From assembly GCA_902826065.1 (NCBI GenBank), contig CADEDM010000030.1, positions 1 through 35,888 of the forward strand: a stretch of DNA of 35,888 nucleotides, given 5' to 3'. Below the pieces are notes generated by a model, which made no database searches, was not told the DNA's origin, and saw only the letters and a program-made list of their open reading frames with translations. The translations under genes were made by a program, and so were the position numbers. This document shows, in pieces, positions 15,096 to 23,768 of this stretch (position 1 is the stretch's first letter; the number at the start of each line of letters is the position of its first letter). Origin of the DNA: an uncultured Acidobacteriota bacterium. Lineage in GTDB: Bacteria; Acidobacteriota; Vicinamibacteria; Vicinamibacterales; UBA2999.

Positions 15096-15320
15096 GTGGA
15101 GGCATCGTAGCCGAGCCCGGCAGGGCTACGAGCCGGCCCGACTACGGGCGGCAGGTCGTTGCCTACAGTGTGTAGGTTCGCACCGCCGCTGTGTCGCAAT
15201 ACAACTCGGCATTGCGCGCGAGATACCGGTACGGCCCGTCGCCCGGCCACACAGCCGTGGCACTTGAGTTGCACCGTCGCTCGATGGCGCCGTGTTTCCC
15301 CGCCAGCGGCCGTCTGCAGC
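15096..15320. promoter_or_regulatory. Divergent intergenic region with a 15-bp palindrome
   Basis: 225 bp between rsmH (minus) and the PEGA gene (plus). It holds the rsmH -10 and, at 15162-15176, the perfect palindrome CCTACA-GTG-TGTAGG, a plausible regulator site. I see no clear promoter for the plus-strand gene and no other gene here. Confidence 0.4.
15104..15109 (-). promoter_or_regulatory. -10 element of rsmH
   Basis: TACGAT ends 8 nt before the GTG start; there is no Shine-Dalgarno in between, so the mRNA is probably leaderless. Confidence 0.5.
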
Positions 15321-16484
15321 ATGCCCGCCCAGTCACGACGTCTCATCGAAGTTGAACACGACGATCCGTGGGGGTTCGGCGCGCCGGAGGGCACGTCGGT
15401 CGACAAGCGCACCGACCCGCACGGCGTGGGGCGCGGCCGCGTGGCCCCGGTGCGTCGCGAGACGCCGCGTCCGGCCAGCGAGGCTCCGCGTCCGGTCGAT
15501 GCCGGCGCGATCGTCCTGACGCCAGGTGGGAGGGCCACACGCAGCGCCGCGCACGAACCCGCCGGCGATGCGCGCCTGCAGCTCGACGTCCCCAACGAGG
15601 CGTCTCCCGACTACGTCCTTCCGAGACGCCGCCGTCCGCCGCGTCGCGGGACGCGACCGATGACGGTCGTGCTGGCTCTCGGCCTGGTGGTGCTGGCCGG
15701 AGTCGGTGCCTACCTGTGGTTCGTGCGTGACCGGCCCGTCCAGGCGGTCATCCCGGTGCAGCAGGGCACGTTCGTGTTGTCGTCGCAGCCGGCCGGCGCC
15801 GACGTGCTGCTCGACGGCAGTCCAGCCGGACGAACACCGCTCGCACTGACGCTCGCGCCCGGCGACCACATCGTGACCGTCACCACCGGCGGCGGTGTCA
15901 CCCGGCAGATCACGGCCCGCGTGCCGGCGGGCGAGTCCGCATCCCAACACCTGGTGCTCGACGCGCCACAGCCGCCCGCCGCCGCCACACGGAAGCGTGG
16001 CCGCGACCCGGCCGCACCCGTGCGTGCCGACGGAGGCGCCGCGGTCCCCGGCGGAGCGCCGGTGGCGGCCGGGTCGTCCGGGTTCGTCACCTTCGACGTG
16101 CCCTTCTCGGCGCAGGTGTTCGAGGGAGGCAAGCTGCTGGGGTCCACTGCCAGCCGACTGCGCGTGGCTCCCGGAACGCACACCTTCACACTCGTCAGCC
16201 CTGAGCTCGGCTTCGACGCCCAGGAAACGGTGGTCGTGTCGGCCGGCCAGCCGACGCGACACGTCGTCGAGCAGCACAGCGCCCCCCTCAGCGTGAACGC
16301 GCGGCCGTGGGCCGAGGTCTTCATCTCGGGTCGAAGCTTCGGCGAGACGCCGCTGGCGAACATCTCGCTGCCGATCGGCACCTACCAGGTGACACTGCGA
16401 CACCCGACGCTGGGCGAACGCGAAGTCGCGGTGACCGTGAGATACGGCACCGCCAATCGCCTGGCCGTCGACATGCGCAGGTGA
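15321..16484 (+). CDS. Membrane-anchored PEGA-domain protein
   Basis: 387 residues. A polar, Arg/Pro-rich cytosolic N-terminus (1-115) precedes one transmembrane helix (TVVLALGLVVLAGVGAYLWFV, about 114-134). Beyond it come PEGA-type beta domains: FVLSSQPAGADVLLDGSPAGRTPLALTLAPGDHIVTV (about 150-186), VTFDVPFSAQVFEGGKLLGSTASRLRVAPGTHTFTLV (about 255-292), and a third at about 320-387 (SVNARPWAEVFISGRSFGETPLANISLPIGTYQVTL). PEGA domains are surface or periplasmic modules, often on kinases and lipoproteins, with no enzyme activity. The next gene starts 4 nt after its stop, so they form an operon. No Shine-Dalgarno precedes the ATG, so the start is less certain. A protein-scaffold role in the envelope is inference. 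Confidence 0.82.
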   Translation: MPAQSRRLIEVEHDDPWGFGAPEGTSVDKRTDPHGVGRGRVAPVRRETPRPASEAPRPVDAGAIVLTPGGRATRSAAHEPAGDARLQLDVPNEASPDYVLPRRRRPPRRGTRPMTVVLALGLVVLAGVGAYLWFVRDRPVQAVIPVQQGTFVLSSQPAGADVLLDGSPAGRTPLALTLAPGDHIVTVTTGGGVTRQITARVPAGESASQHLVLDAPQPPAAATRKRGRDPAAPVRADGGAAVPGGAPVAAGSSGFVTFDVPFSAQVFEGGKLLGSTASRLRVAPGTHTFTLVSPELGFDAQETVVVSAGQPTRHVVEQHSAPLSVNARPWAEVFISGRSFGETPLANISLPIGTYQVTLRHPTLGEREVAVTVRYGTANRLAVDMRR

Positions 16485-16488
16485 GGCG

Positions 16489-17484
16489 ATGCGGTCGCTG
16501 CCCTGGACGCTGGCCGTCGCCGCGACGATCGTCGTCATGACGGGCACGCCGTCGCCGGCGGAGGCGCAAGGCACGCTCGAAGCGGCCACCGACCTGTACG
16601 CGTCCGCTGCCTACGACGACGCCCTCGCCATGCTCGACCGCCTGCCCGTCGACGGGCTCGACGTGACGACGCGCGTGACCATCGATCACTACCGCATGCT
16701 CTGCCTGCTGGCGCTCGGTCGTACCGACGACGCCGAACGGGCCATCGCGCGCCTGCTGGAGCTGCATCCTGCCTACACCCTCGGCGAAGACGACGCGTCG
16801 CCGCGAGTAGTGAAGGTGTTCCTCGAGGTGCGCGGCCGCGTCCTGCCCGAGATGATCCGCCGCCGCTTCGATGCCGCGCAGGCGCTGCAGGTCAAAGGCG
16901 ACCACGCCGGCGCGGTCACGGCGTTCGCCGTGGTTCGGGCGTTGCTCGCCGATGCCGGTATGGCCGGCTCCGAAGGAGCGCTTTCCGAGCTGGCACAGCA
17001 GGCAGCGCGTGGTGAAGCGTCCAGCCGCGAGGCGCTGGAAGCCGGCGAGAGGCGGGCCGCCCTGGATGCGGCGGTGGCCGCCGCCGCCCGCGACGACCTG
17101 GCCCGCGCCGCGGCCTCGCCGCCCGCAGAACCCGTGCCGCCGCCCACCGCCGCCGCTCCGCCCACACCAGCGCCGCCACCCGTGCCGGCCGATGGCATCT
17201 ACACCGCCAACGACCGCGGCGTGGTGGCGCCGGTCGCCCTCCGCCAGGAGGTGCGCCGCTGGTTCGGGCCGATGACGCCGCCCACGGCGGGCACGCCGCT
17301 GGGTCAGGTGCAGTTCGTCATCGACGAAACCGGCGCTGTCACCGATCTGGGCGTCGTCGCATCGGTCAGCGCGTTCTACGACGCGGTCGTCATCGAGTCG
17401 GTGAGGACCTGGCGGTATCAACCGGCCACCAGGGACGGCGTACCGGTGAAGTTCCGGCGCGTCATCAGCCTCGTCAGCCGCTGA
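16489..17484 (+). CDS. Exported TPR protein with C-terminal TonB domain
   Basis: 331 residues. Signal peptide MRSLPWTLAVAATIVVMTG, cleavage near AEAQ. A helical TPR-like region follows (about 28-175: ATDLYASAAYDDALAMLDRL, YRMLCLLALGRTDDAERAIARL, FDAAQALQVKGDHAGAVTAF). Then comes a Pro/Ala-rich linker (about 208-232) and a TonB C-terminal-like domain (about 245-331: LGQVQFVIDETGAVTDLGVVASVSAFYDAVVIESVRTWRYQPA). It lacks the N-terminal anchor of true TonB, so it is probably not an energy transducer; such TonB-C proteins are common in Acidobacteria with unclear roles. The gene begins 4 nt after the PEGA gene with GAGG inside the gap, so the two products probably act together at the envelope. Confidence 0.8.
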   Translation: MRSLPWTLAVAATIVVMTGTPSPAEAQGTLEAATDLYASAAYDDALAMLDRLPVDGLDVTTRVTIDHYRMLCLLALGRTDDAERAIARLLELHPAYTLGEDDASPRVVKVFLEVRGRVLPEMIRRRFDAAQALQVKGDHAGAVTAFAVVRALLADAGMAGSEGALSELAQQAARGEASSREALEAGERRAALDAAVAAAARDDLARAAASPPAEPVPPPTAAAPPTPAPPPVPADGIYTANDRGVVAPVALRQEVRRWFGPMTPPTAGTPLGQVQFVIDETGAVTDLGVVASVSAFYDAVVIESVRTWRYQPATRDGVPVKFRRVISLVSR

Positions 17485-17524
17485 CGGCCGGCCCCGCGCT
17501 CGACGACGCCGCCTCACCGGGCAG

Positions 17525-17554
17525 GTGACGCGGTGGCTGGCCCGGCCGTAGAAT
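17525..17554 (+). promoter_or_regulatory. Promoter of the TPR lipoprotein gene
   Basis: GTGACG (17525-17530) and TAGAAT (17549-17554) are spaced 18 bp apart. The -10 ends 7 nt before the ATG and there is no Shine-Dalgarno, so a leaderless transcript is predicted. Confidence 0.6.
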
Positions 17555-17561
17555 CCGCGTC

Positions 17562-19262
17562 ATGTGGCTCCACACCTTCGCTCACGTCCGTCGAGGCGTC
17601 GTGTCGATACCCACGCTCGCGCTGCTCGCGGCGTGTTCCGGCCCGGCGCCTGCGCCCGCCACACCCGCACCCGCGACGACCCCACCGGCTGCCGCGCCGG
17701 CGGCACCCGCCGCGAGTGACGCGGGGTTCGGCCGCCATCACCATCCGATTGCCACCGCCAGCGCCGACGCGCAGCAGGCGTTCGACCGCGGTTTCGACTT
17801 CGTCTTCGGCTTCAACCACGAGGAAGCCGCGGCGTCGTTCGCGAAGGCCGCACAGCTCGACCCGAAGGCGGCGATGCCGCAGTGGGGCATCGCGTGGGCG
17901 ATCGGGCCCAACTACAACCTCGACATCGACGACGCCCGCTCCAAGCAGGCCTACGACGCGATGCAGAAGGCGGTCGAGCTGTCGAAGGGCGGCCCGCCGG
18001 CGGAGCGCGCCTACATCGAGGCGATGGCGATTCGCTTCTCGCCCGACCCGAAGGCCGACCGCCCGGCGCTGGCGCGCCGCTATGCCGATCGCATGGCCGC
18101 GATGGTGAAGCAGTACCCCGACGATCTCGACGCCGCCACGCTCTATGCCGAGAGCCTGATGAACCTGAGGGCGTGGAAGCTGTGGTCGCTCGACGGCACG
18201 CCCGCCGATCGCACGGAGGAGATCGTCCGCGTGCTCGAATCGGTGCTGGCGCGCGATCCGGATCATCTGGGCGCGAACCACTACTACATCCACACCGTGG
18301 AGGCATCGCCGAACCCGGCGCGCGCACTGGCCAGCGCCGGACGCCTCGCCACGCTCGCGCCGGCCGCCGGTCATCTGGTCCACATGCCGGCCCACATCTA
18401 CGCGCGCACCGGCGATCACGACGGCGCCGCACGCGCCAACCTCGGCGGCGCCGAGGCCGATCGCGCGTTCCTGAAGGACAAGCCGGCCGACAACTTCTAC
18501 GGCATGGCCTACTACTCGCACAACCTCCACTTCCTCGCCGACTCCGAGATGATGCAGGGCCGGATGTCGAAGGCGAAGGAAGCGGGCGCGGCGCTGGTCG
18601 AGCGGCTCGCACCGCACACCGCGATGATGCCGATGGTGGAGTCGATGATCACCATCGACACTTCGGTGCTGCTTCGCTTCGCCCAGCACGACGCGATACT
18701 CGCGCTCGCGGCCCCGGCCAAGGATCACCCGGTGCAGACGGCGTGGTGGCACTTCGCGCGCGGCGTGGCGCTGGCGCGCACCGGCAAGGCCGACGAGGCG
18801 ACGGTGGAGCGCAAGGCCCTGGCAGCAGCGATGCCAGCGGTGCCCGATCAGGCGCTCTTCGGCGGCACGGGACTCGAGAGCGCGAAGACCATCCTCGCGC
18901 TCGCCGGCGTCGTGCTCGACGCGCGCATCGCCTGGGCGCGCGGCGCGAAGGCCGAGTCGGTGGCGCTGTGGAAGCGCGCCGTGACCCTGGCCGACGCCGT
19001 GCCCTACGACGAGCCGCCGGTATGGTACTACCCGGTACGCGAGTCGCTGGGGGCGGCGCTGCTGCTCTCGGGCGACGCGCCGGCGGCGGAAGCCGTGTTC
19101 CGCGCCGACCTGGTCAGGTCCCCGCGCAATGCGCGGTCGCTCTTCGGCCTGCACGAGAGCCTCGTCAAGCAGGGGAAGTCAGCCGACGCCGCCTGGGTGA
19201 AGCGGCAGTTCGACGAGGCCTGGGCACGGGCCGAGATGCCGCTGACGATCGACGCGCTGTGA
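17562..19262 (+). CDS. TPR lipoprotein with conserved histidine clusters
   Basis: 566 residues. Lipoprotein signal with lipobox LAAC (Cys25), followed by a long Pro/Ala linker (26-52). The rest is TPR-like helical repeats (ASADAQQAFDRGFDFVFGFNHEEAAASFAKAAQLDP at the start; AAEAVFRADLVRSPRNARSLFGLHESLVKQG at the end). Embedded are unusual histidine groups: N239-H240-YYI-H244, H271-LV-H274-MPA-H278-IY, and YYS-H320-NL-H323. Proteins with this HYYIHxxE / HMPAHIY pattern occur in many bacteria as uncharacterised TPR proteins. The histidines could bind a metal, but no enzyme activity is established as far as I know. It has its own promoter and a hairpin after the stop, so it is a single-gene unit. 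Confidence 0.8.
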   Translation: MWLHTFAHVRRGVVSIPTLALLAACSGPAPAPATPAPATTPPAAAPAAPAASDAGFGRHHHPIATASADAQQAFDRGFDFVFGFNHEEAAASFAKAAQLDPKAAMPQWGIAWAIGPNYNLDIDDARSKQAYDAMQKAVELSKGGPPAERAYIEAMAIRFSPDPKADRPALARRYADRMAAMVKQYPDDLDAATLYAESLMNLRAWKLWSLDGTPADRTEEIVRVLESVLARDPDHLGANHYYIHTVEASPNPARALASAGRLATLAPAAGHLVHMPAHIYARTGDHDGAARANLGGAEADRAFLKDKPADNFYGMAYYSHNLHFLADSEMMQGRMSKAKEAGAALVERLAPHTAMMPMVESMITIDTSVLLRFAQHDAILALAAPAKDHPVQTAWWHFARGVALARTGKADEATVERKALAAAMPAVPDQALFGGTGLESAKTILALAGVVLDARIAWARGAKAESVALWKRAVTLADAVPYDEPPVWYYPVRESLGAALLLSGDAPAAEAVFRADLVRSPRNARSLFGLHESLVKQGKSADAAWVKRQFDEAWARAEMPLTIDAL

Positions 19263-19287
19263 GGCGCGTTCGGCGCGTGCAGGGGAC

Positions 19288-19315
19288 GGGCGCCTGACGA
19301 AATCGTCAGGTGCCC
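19288..19315 (+). terminator. Long hairpin after the TPR lipoprotein gene
   Basis: GGGCGCCTGACGA and TCGTCAGGTGCCC pair over 13 positions with one G-U, around a two-base AA loop in DNA (the innermost A-T pair probably opens). It begins 26 nt after the stop codon. No T-run follows, so it is either a terminator without U-tract or an mRNA end protector. Confidence 0.6.
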
Positions 19316-19391
19316 ACGCCCAGCGCGACGTCGCGCGAAACCCCGGGCAATCGGCCGCGCCGACTCGACTGGGAGGTCGCGCCCGGCGGCG

Positions 19392-19397
19392 TATAGT
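19392..19397 (+). promoter_or_regulatory. -10 element of the double TonB-C gene
   Basis: TATAGT lies 32 nt before the ATG at 19430, with GGAGAAGGA as ribosome site in between. This is a normal leadered transcript, in contrast to its neighbours. Confidence 0.5.
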
Positions 19398-19429
19398 GGC
19401 AGAAACTCCGTTCCCCGGAGAAGGACGCT

Positions 19430-20281
19430 ATGCGCTCGACACTCGCCGCTCTCTGCGCCGTGCTCACCCTGACCGGCAGCGTGCACGCCCAGTCGCTGGG
19501 CACCGTGGCTGCCGACGAAGCGGCGCGCCGCAAGACCATCCAGACGCCAGCGCGCGTCATCACCGGCGACGACATCAAGCCCGCCGACCCGGTCAGCAAT
19601 CCCACCGAGGTGCCGCCGTTCCCGAGCGACGTGGCGGGCGCGGATGACCCCGCCGCACCGCGCGTGCAGGTGAAGCCCGCCGTGTTGCAGAGCGGCAGCG
19701 TCCCGGTCATTCCGGTGATGGCCGTCTCAGGCGGCGAGGTGGCCCTCGAGGTCGACGTGTCGCGGGAAGGCGCCGTCAGCGCAGTCAAGCCGCTGCGAGC
19801 CACGCCACCCTTCACCGACGCCGTGGCGGCGGCCGTGCGCTACTGGCGCTTCTCGCCGGCCGAGGACGCGCTGCGGCCTCCGCCTGGCGAGTCGATCGAT
19901 CCCAAGACCGTCCGGCCGATGGCCTCGAAGGTGCTGGTGCTGGCGCTCTATCGTCCCCCCGCGATCTACGAGGGCACCCTGGGCGAGCCGCCGAAGAACG
20001 TAGGCACGCCGTCCGAGGGCGTGGCCGTGCCCACCAGCCCGGCCACGATGCCGGGTTATCCGCCGAACGCGTTGTTCAACGGCGTCGTGCTGCTCGAACT
20101 GGGCGTCACCGCCGAGGGCGACGTGAAAGGCGCCAAGGTGCTTCGCAGCGCTCCGCCCTTCGACCAGCTCGCGCTCGAAGCCACCACCTCGCTGGGCTTC
20201 CGTCCGCCGCGAGTGCACGGCCGCAGCGCCGCGGCGAACGTCTACGTCGCCGTGGCGTTCCGCCAGCCGATCACACCGTAG
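19430..20281 (+). CDS. Exported protein with two TonB-C-like domains
   Basis: 283 residues with a signal peptide (MRSTLAALCAVLTLTGSVHAQ). After a charged stretch (22-85), two copies of a TonB C-terminal-like fold follow: about 88-165 (GGEVALEVDVSREGAVSAVKPLRATPPFTDAVAAAVRYWRFSPA) and about 200-280 (FNGVVLLELGVTAEGDVKGAKVLRSAPPFDQLALEATTSLGFRPP). The repeats share the ATPPF/SAPPF turn and the WRFSP/GFRPP end, so they look like an internal duplication. There is no transmembrane anchor, so it is unlikely to energise receptors. GGAGAAGGA lies before the ATG. It converges on the M28 peptidase gene with 6 bp between the stop codons. Confidence 0.78.
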   Translation: MRSTLAALCAVLTLTGSVHAQSLGTVAADEAARRKTIQTPARVITGDDIKPADPVSNPTEVPPFPSDVAGADDPAAPRVQVKPAVLQSGSVPVIPVMAVSGGEVALEVDVSREGAVSAVKPLRATPPFTDAVAAAVRYWRFSPAEDALRPPPGESIDPKTVRPMASKVLVLALYRPPAIYEGTLGEPPKNVGTPSEGVAVPTSPATMPGYPPNALFNGVVLLELGVTAEGDVKGAKVLRSAPPFDQLALEATTSLGFRPPRVHGRSAAANVYVAVAFRQPITP

Positions 20282-20287
20282 CGCCCC

Positions 20288-21883
20288 TCAGCGGGTGGGC
20301 AGCGGCTTGCGCGGCAGCTTCTCGGGCCAGTTGGCCGCCTGCCACGCGAACACCGACGCCACCACGCCCTGCTGTTCGACCTCTGCCTTCTGCACGCGGT
20401 CGAAGGTGTCCATGTTCGAGTGGTGCGAGCGCGAGTTGTACTCGAGCCGCTCCTGGATGAACTGGAACCCTGGCAGCCCGGCGTTGTCGAACGACGAGTG
20501 ATCGGTGGCGGCCACGCTGCGCGGGCTCGCCATCTTCCAGCCGAGGTCCTTCAGCGGCTCGCCCCACTTCTCGAGCACCGGCAGCGCGCCCTTGTTCGAC
20601 TGGCCCCACACGCCGCGGATGCGGCCGGTGCCGTTGTCGAGATTGAAGTAGGCGGCGACGTTGGCGTGCTCGCCCTTGGGCTTGCCGGTGGCGGCGTCCC
20701 AGAAGTGCGCCGCGACGTAGGCGCGCGAGCCCAGCAGCCCCTGTTCTTCGCCGCCCCACAGCGCGACGCGGATCGTGCGGCGCGGGCGCAGCTTCAGCGC
20801 CTGGATCACGCGCACCGCCTCCATCATCGCGGCGCTGCCGGTGGCGTTGTCGGTGGCGCCGGTGGCGTAGGGCACGCCGTCCATGTGCGCGCCCATGATC
20901 ACGACCTCGTTGGCGAGGTCGGTTCCCGGAATCTCGGCGATGGTGTTGATGCCGTTCGGCTGCGCGCCTTCCGGATGGAACGTCGTCTGGATCGTGACGT
21001 CCATCGACACCGGCACCTTGCGATCGAGGAGCCGCACGAGGCGGTTGTAGTGTTCCACCGAGAGCGTCGCCGACGGCACCTGGGCCGGCACCTTCGGATC
21101 GCGGCTGCCGCCGCTGGTCGGGAAGATGGTGCCGCCATCGGTCATCTGCGTGCGCCACGTGAGATCGCTGCCGCCGGCGGCGGTGTCGTTGTCGCTGCCG
21201 CGCTCGAGCAGCACCCCCACGCCTTCCTTCACGAGGAACGCCTGGATGTCGGCGGCGAGCTTCTGGCGTGCTGCCGCGGCGGCGGCTGCGGCGGGTGACG
21301 GCTCGGGCGTGGGCGACGGCTCCACCGGCGTCGCCGCCTCGGTCCACCACGGGCCGTCGTCCATGCGCAGGATCACCGGCCCTTCCAGCATGCGCACGGC
21401 GCGTGCGGGCTGCATGATCACGATCTTCCCGCGCAGCGTGCCGGCGTACTTCGCGAAGTCGGCCTCGGTCGCGATCTGCACGCGCACCACGTCGCTCGAG
21501 ATCGTGCCGGCGGTGGAGGGTGAGTAGTTGCGCGGCGCGCCGATGAGCACCGCGGGCGTTGGTGCCGTCATCACGGCGGAGAAGCGCTGGATGGTCCAGC
21601 CTTGACCGAACGCCCACCGTTCCTGGTGCACGTTCGACAGCCCCCAGGCCGTGAACTGCTTCATTGCCCACTCGCTCGCCTGCGCGAATGCCGGCGTGCC
21701 GGTGGACCGCGGTCCGTAGACCTCCGACAGCCACCACACGTGGTCGAAGGCCTGCGAGCGGGTCGAGGCCTCGTCGCGGACGCGCGCGATGGTGGCCGGA
21801 TCGAGCGGGCCCGCGGTCTGCGCCGCGAGCGTGAGCGTGGAGATCAGGGCGCCGAGCGCCGGAAGGGTGAGCTTGCGCAGCAT
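20288..21883 (-). CDS. Secreted M28-family zinc aminopeptidase
   Basis: 531 residues with a signal peptide (MLRKLTLPALGALISTLTLAAQ). A PA-like insert (about 110-290) carries an Ala-rich linker (198-206) preceded by PSPTPEPSP. The M28 catalytic domain (about 310-515) shows the zinc ligands in order: H333 in GAHMDG, D345 in TDNATGS (bridging), E379/E380 in WGGEEQGLLGS (general base and ligand), D416 in FNLDNGTG and H488 in SRSHHSNMDT. It is a likely periplasmic or extracellular aminopeptidase or carboxypeptidase feeding on peptides. TAAGAT ends 7 nt before the ATG and no Shine-Dalgarno is present, so a leaderless mRNA is probable. It is convergent with the double TonB-C gene. Confidence 0.92.
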   Translation of the reverse strand: MLRKLTLPALGALISTLTLAAQTAGPLDPATIARVRDEASTRSQAFDHVWWLSEVYGPRSTGTPAFAQASEWAMKQFTAWGLSNVHQERWAFGQGWTIQRFSAVMTAPTPAVLIGAPRNYSPSTAGTISSDVVRVQIATEADFAKYAGTLRGKIVIMQPARAVRMLEGPVILRMDDGPWWTEAATPVEPSPTPEPSPAAAAAAAARQKLAADIQAFLVKEGVGVLLERGSDNDTAAGGSDLTWRTQMTDGGTIFPTSGGSRDPKVPAQVPSATLSVEHYNRLVRLLDRKVPVSMDVTIQTTFHPEGAQPNGINTIAEIPGTDLANEVVIMGAHMDGVPYATGATDNATGSAAMMEAVRVIQALKLRPRRTIRVALWGGEEQGLLGSRAYVAAHFWDAATGKPKGEHANVAAYFNLDNGTGRIRGVWGQSNKGALPVLEKWGEPLKDLGWKMASPRSVAATDHSSFDNAGLPGFQFIQERLEYNSRSHHSNMDTFDRVQKAEVEQQGVVASVFAWQAANWPEKLPRKPLPTR

Positions 21884-21890
21884 GCGCGAG

Positions 21891-21896
21891 ATCTTA
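21891..21896 (-). promoter_or_regulatory. -10 element of the M28 peptidase gene
   Basis: TAAGAT ends 7 nt before the ATG at 21883. No convincing -35 at 16-18 bp. Confidence 0.5.
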
Positions 21897-22029
21897 ACAG
21901 CGGGGCTGGCGCAACCGATGTGATTGCGGCATTGGTGTCACGGTACCCATGCATCGTCGCGGCATGGTGTCGCGGCCGCTGCACTGGGGGGATAGAGTTG
22001 GACGATCGGTCCCGGTGAGGAGACGTTCG

Positions 22030-23280
22030 ATGACGAGACGTACGACAGTGTCGATGGCTGCGGCCATCGCCATCATTGCGGCGGCGGCCGCGTATAGCCA
22101 GATTCCGGGTGGCGGACCCGAATCGGGCATGAACACCCGCCCGCCCAACGGACAGGGCCAGAAGCCGGCATTCGACGGCCAGACCCGCGTCGCCGAGCAG
22201 AAGCTCAGCCAGGCGTTCACGGTTGTCACCGTCGCCGAAGGGCTGCAGAACCCGTGGAGTCTGGCCTTCCTGCCCGGCGGCAAGATGCTGGTCACCGAGC
22301 GTCCCGGCCGCCTGCGCGTGCTCGCCGCCGCCGGCACGTTGTCGGCGCCGGTCGCCGGACTGCCCGCCGTCGACGCCCGCGGTCAGGGCGGGTTGCTCGA
22401 CGTCGTGCTCGACCCGGCGTTCGCGAAGAACCGCACGATCTACTGGAGCTACGCCGAGCCGGCGGGCCAGCCGAACGTGAACAACACCGCCGTGGCCAAG
22501 GGGACGTTCGTCGACGACGCCGCGGCGCCGCGGGTCGAGGGCGTGCAGGTGATCTACCACCAGCGGCCGTCGCTCGCGTCGCCGCTGCACTTCGGCGGCC
22601 GCCTGATCTTCGGCCGCGACGGCACGCTGTTCGTCACTCAGGGCGATCGGTCGATCACCGAGGGCCGCATGCAGGCGCAGAAGCTCGAGAGCGGCCTGGG
22701 CAAGATCGTCCGCATCAACACCGACGGCTCGATCCCGAAGGACAACCCGTTCGTGGGCAAGGAGGGCGTGCGGCCCGAGATCTGGTCGTTCGGCCACCGC
22801 AACGTCCAGAGCGCCACGCTGCATCCCACGACAGGCGAGTTGTGGGAAGTGGAACACGGCACCCGCGGCGGCGACGAGCTGAACATCGCTCGCAAGGGCA
22901 AGGACTACGGCTGGCCCACCATCGCCTACGGCATCGAGTACCAGGGGGGCGCCATCACCGGCGGCATCCAGCAGCAGGGCGGGATGGAACAGCCGCTGTA
23001 CTATTGGGACCCCGTGATCGCGCCGAGCGGCATGCTCTTCTACACCGGCACGCTGTTCCCGGCGTGGAAGGACAGCCTGTTCATCGGCGGTCTCGGCAGC
23101 ACCAACCTCGTGCGTCTCACCGTCAAGGGCGAGAAGGTCGTGGGCGAGGAACGTCTGCTGCAGGACCTGCAGCCGCAGCGTGAGCGCATCCGCGACGTCA
23201 GGCAGGGGCCGGACGGCGCCATCTACGTCGTGACCGACTCGCCCAAGGGCCGCGTGCTCAAGCTCGTGCCCAAGGCCTAG
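22030..23280 (+). CDS. Soluble PQQ-dependent aldose sugar dehydrogenase
   Basis: 416 residues, GSDH family (six-bladed propeller with PQQ and Ca). Signal peptide at 1-26 ([22 protein letters not shown]). Motifs: [31 protein letters not shown], where the WxLAFLP blade opens the family; [12 protein letters not shown] with the usual catalytic-His position replaced in my reading by [58 protein letters not shown] (H-R-N, E-H-G, D-E-N); and [18 protein letters not shown] at the end. It oxidises aldoses in the periplasm and passes electrons to the respiratory chain. I chose ATG 22030 because GAGGAG lies 7 nt before it and the signal peptide begins there. A cupin gene and an SMP-30-like gene follow on the same strand, 26 and 96 nt apart. 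Confidence 0.9.
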   Translation: MTRRTTVSMAAAIAIIAAAAAYSQIPGGGPESGMNTRPPNGQGQKPAFDGQTRVAEQKLSQAFTVVTVAEGLQNPWSLAFLPGGKMLVTERPGRLRVLAAAGTLSAPVAGLPAVDARGQGGLLDVVLDPAFAKNRTIYWSYAEPAGQPNVNNTAVAKGTFVDDAAAPRVEGVQVIYHQRPSLASPLHFGGRLIFGRDGTLFVTQGDRSITEGRMQAQKLESGLGKIVRINTDGSIPKDNPFVGKEGVRPEIWSFGHRNVQSATLHPTTGELWEVEHGTRGGDELNIARKGKDYGWPTIAYGIEYQGGAITGGIQQQGGMEQPLYYWDPVIAPSGMLFYTGTLFPAWKDSLFIGGLGSTNLVRLTVKGEKVVGEERLLQDLQPQRERIRDVRQGPDGAIYVVTDSPKGRVLKLVPKA

Positions 23281-23306
23281 CGCCCGCAGGAACTCGGAGC
23301 AACGTC

Positions 23307-23768
23307 ATGAAGGCAGTGGTGGTGGCACCGGGCGAGGGGCGGTTCATCGCCGTCGGGTCCGGCGGTACTGGCGTGATGGTCAAGGTGTCGGCCGGTGACA
23401 CTGATGGCCTATGCACGGTCTGGGAAGGACGAGTGCCGCCGGGAACGGTGGGCGCCGGGCCACACTATCACCGCGAGCGAGACGAGTTCTTCTATGTCCT
23501 GTCAGGCGAGCTGGTGCTGCGCATCGGCGACGAGAGACATCCCGCACGAGCCGGCACCTTTGCCTTCGTCCCGCGAAACACCATCCATGGCTTTCACAAT
23601 GCGAGCACCGAGAGCGCGAGCCTCCTGGTCATGCATCATCCCGCCGGCTTCGAGCAGTTTCTGGAGGAGATGCAGGAGCTGGCGGCGCGGCACGGCACCA
23701 ACGAGGAGCGGCGCGCCTTGGCGGCTCGCTTCGATATGATCCCCGTACCGGCGTCTGCGGAGACCTAG
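23307..23768 (+). CDS. Small cupin-domain protein
   Basis: 153 residues, a single cupin_2 barrel. Motif 1 is G-x5-HYHRERDEFFYVLSGEL (about 48-71, with H56, H58, E62 as probable metal ligands) and motif 2 is PRNTIHGFHNAS (about 90-101, with the fourth His). No signal peptide, so cytosolic. The fold serves isomerases, dioxygenases and binding proteins, so its reaction cannot be read from the sequence. It sits between a sugar dehydrogenase and an SMP-30-like lactonase, which suggests a sugar or sugar-acid substrate (inference). A weak Shine-Dalgarno GGAG lies about 9 nt before the ATG. Confidence 0.82.
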   Translation: MKAVVVAPGEGRFIAVGSGGTGVMVKVSAGDTDGLCTVWEGRVPPGTVGAGPHYHRERDEFFYVLSGELVLRIGDERHPARAGTFAFVPRNTIHGFHNASTESASLLVMHHPAGFEQFLEEMQELAARHGTNEERRALAARFDMIPVPASAET

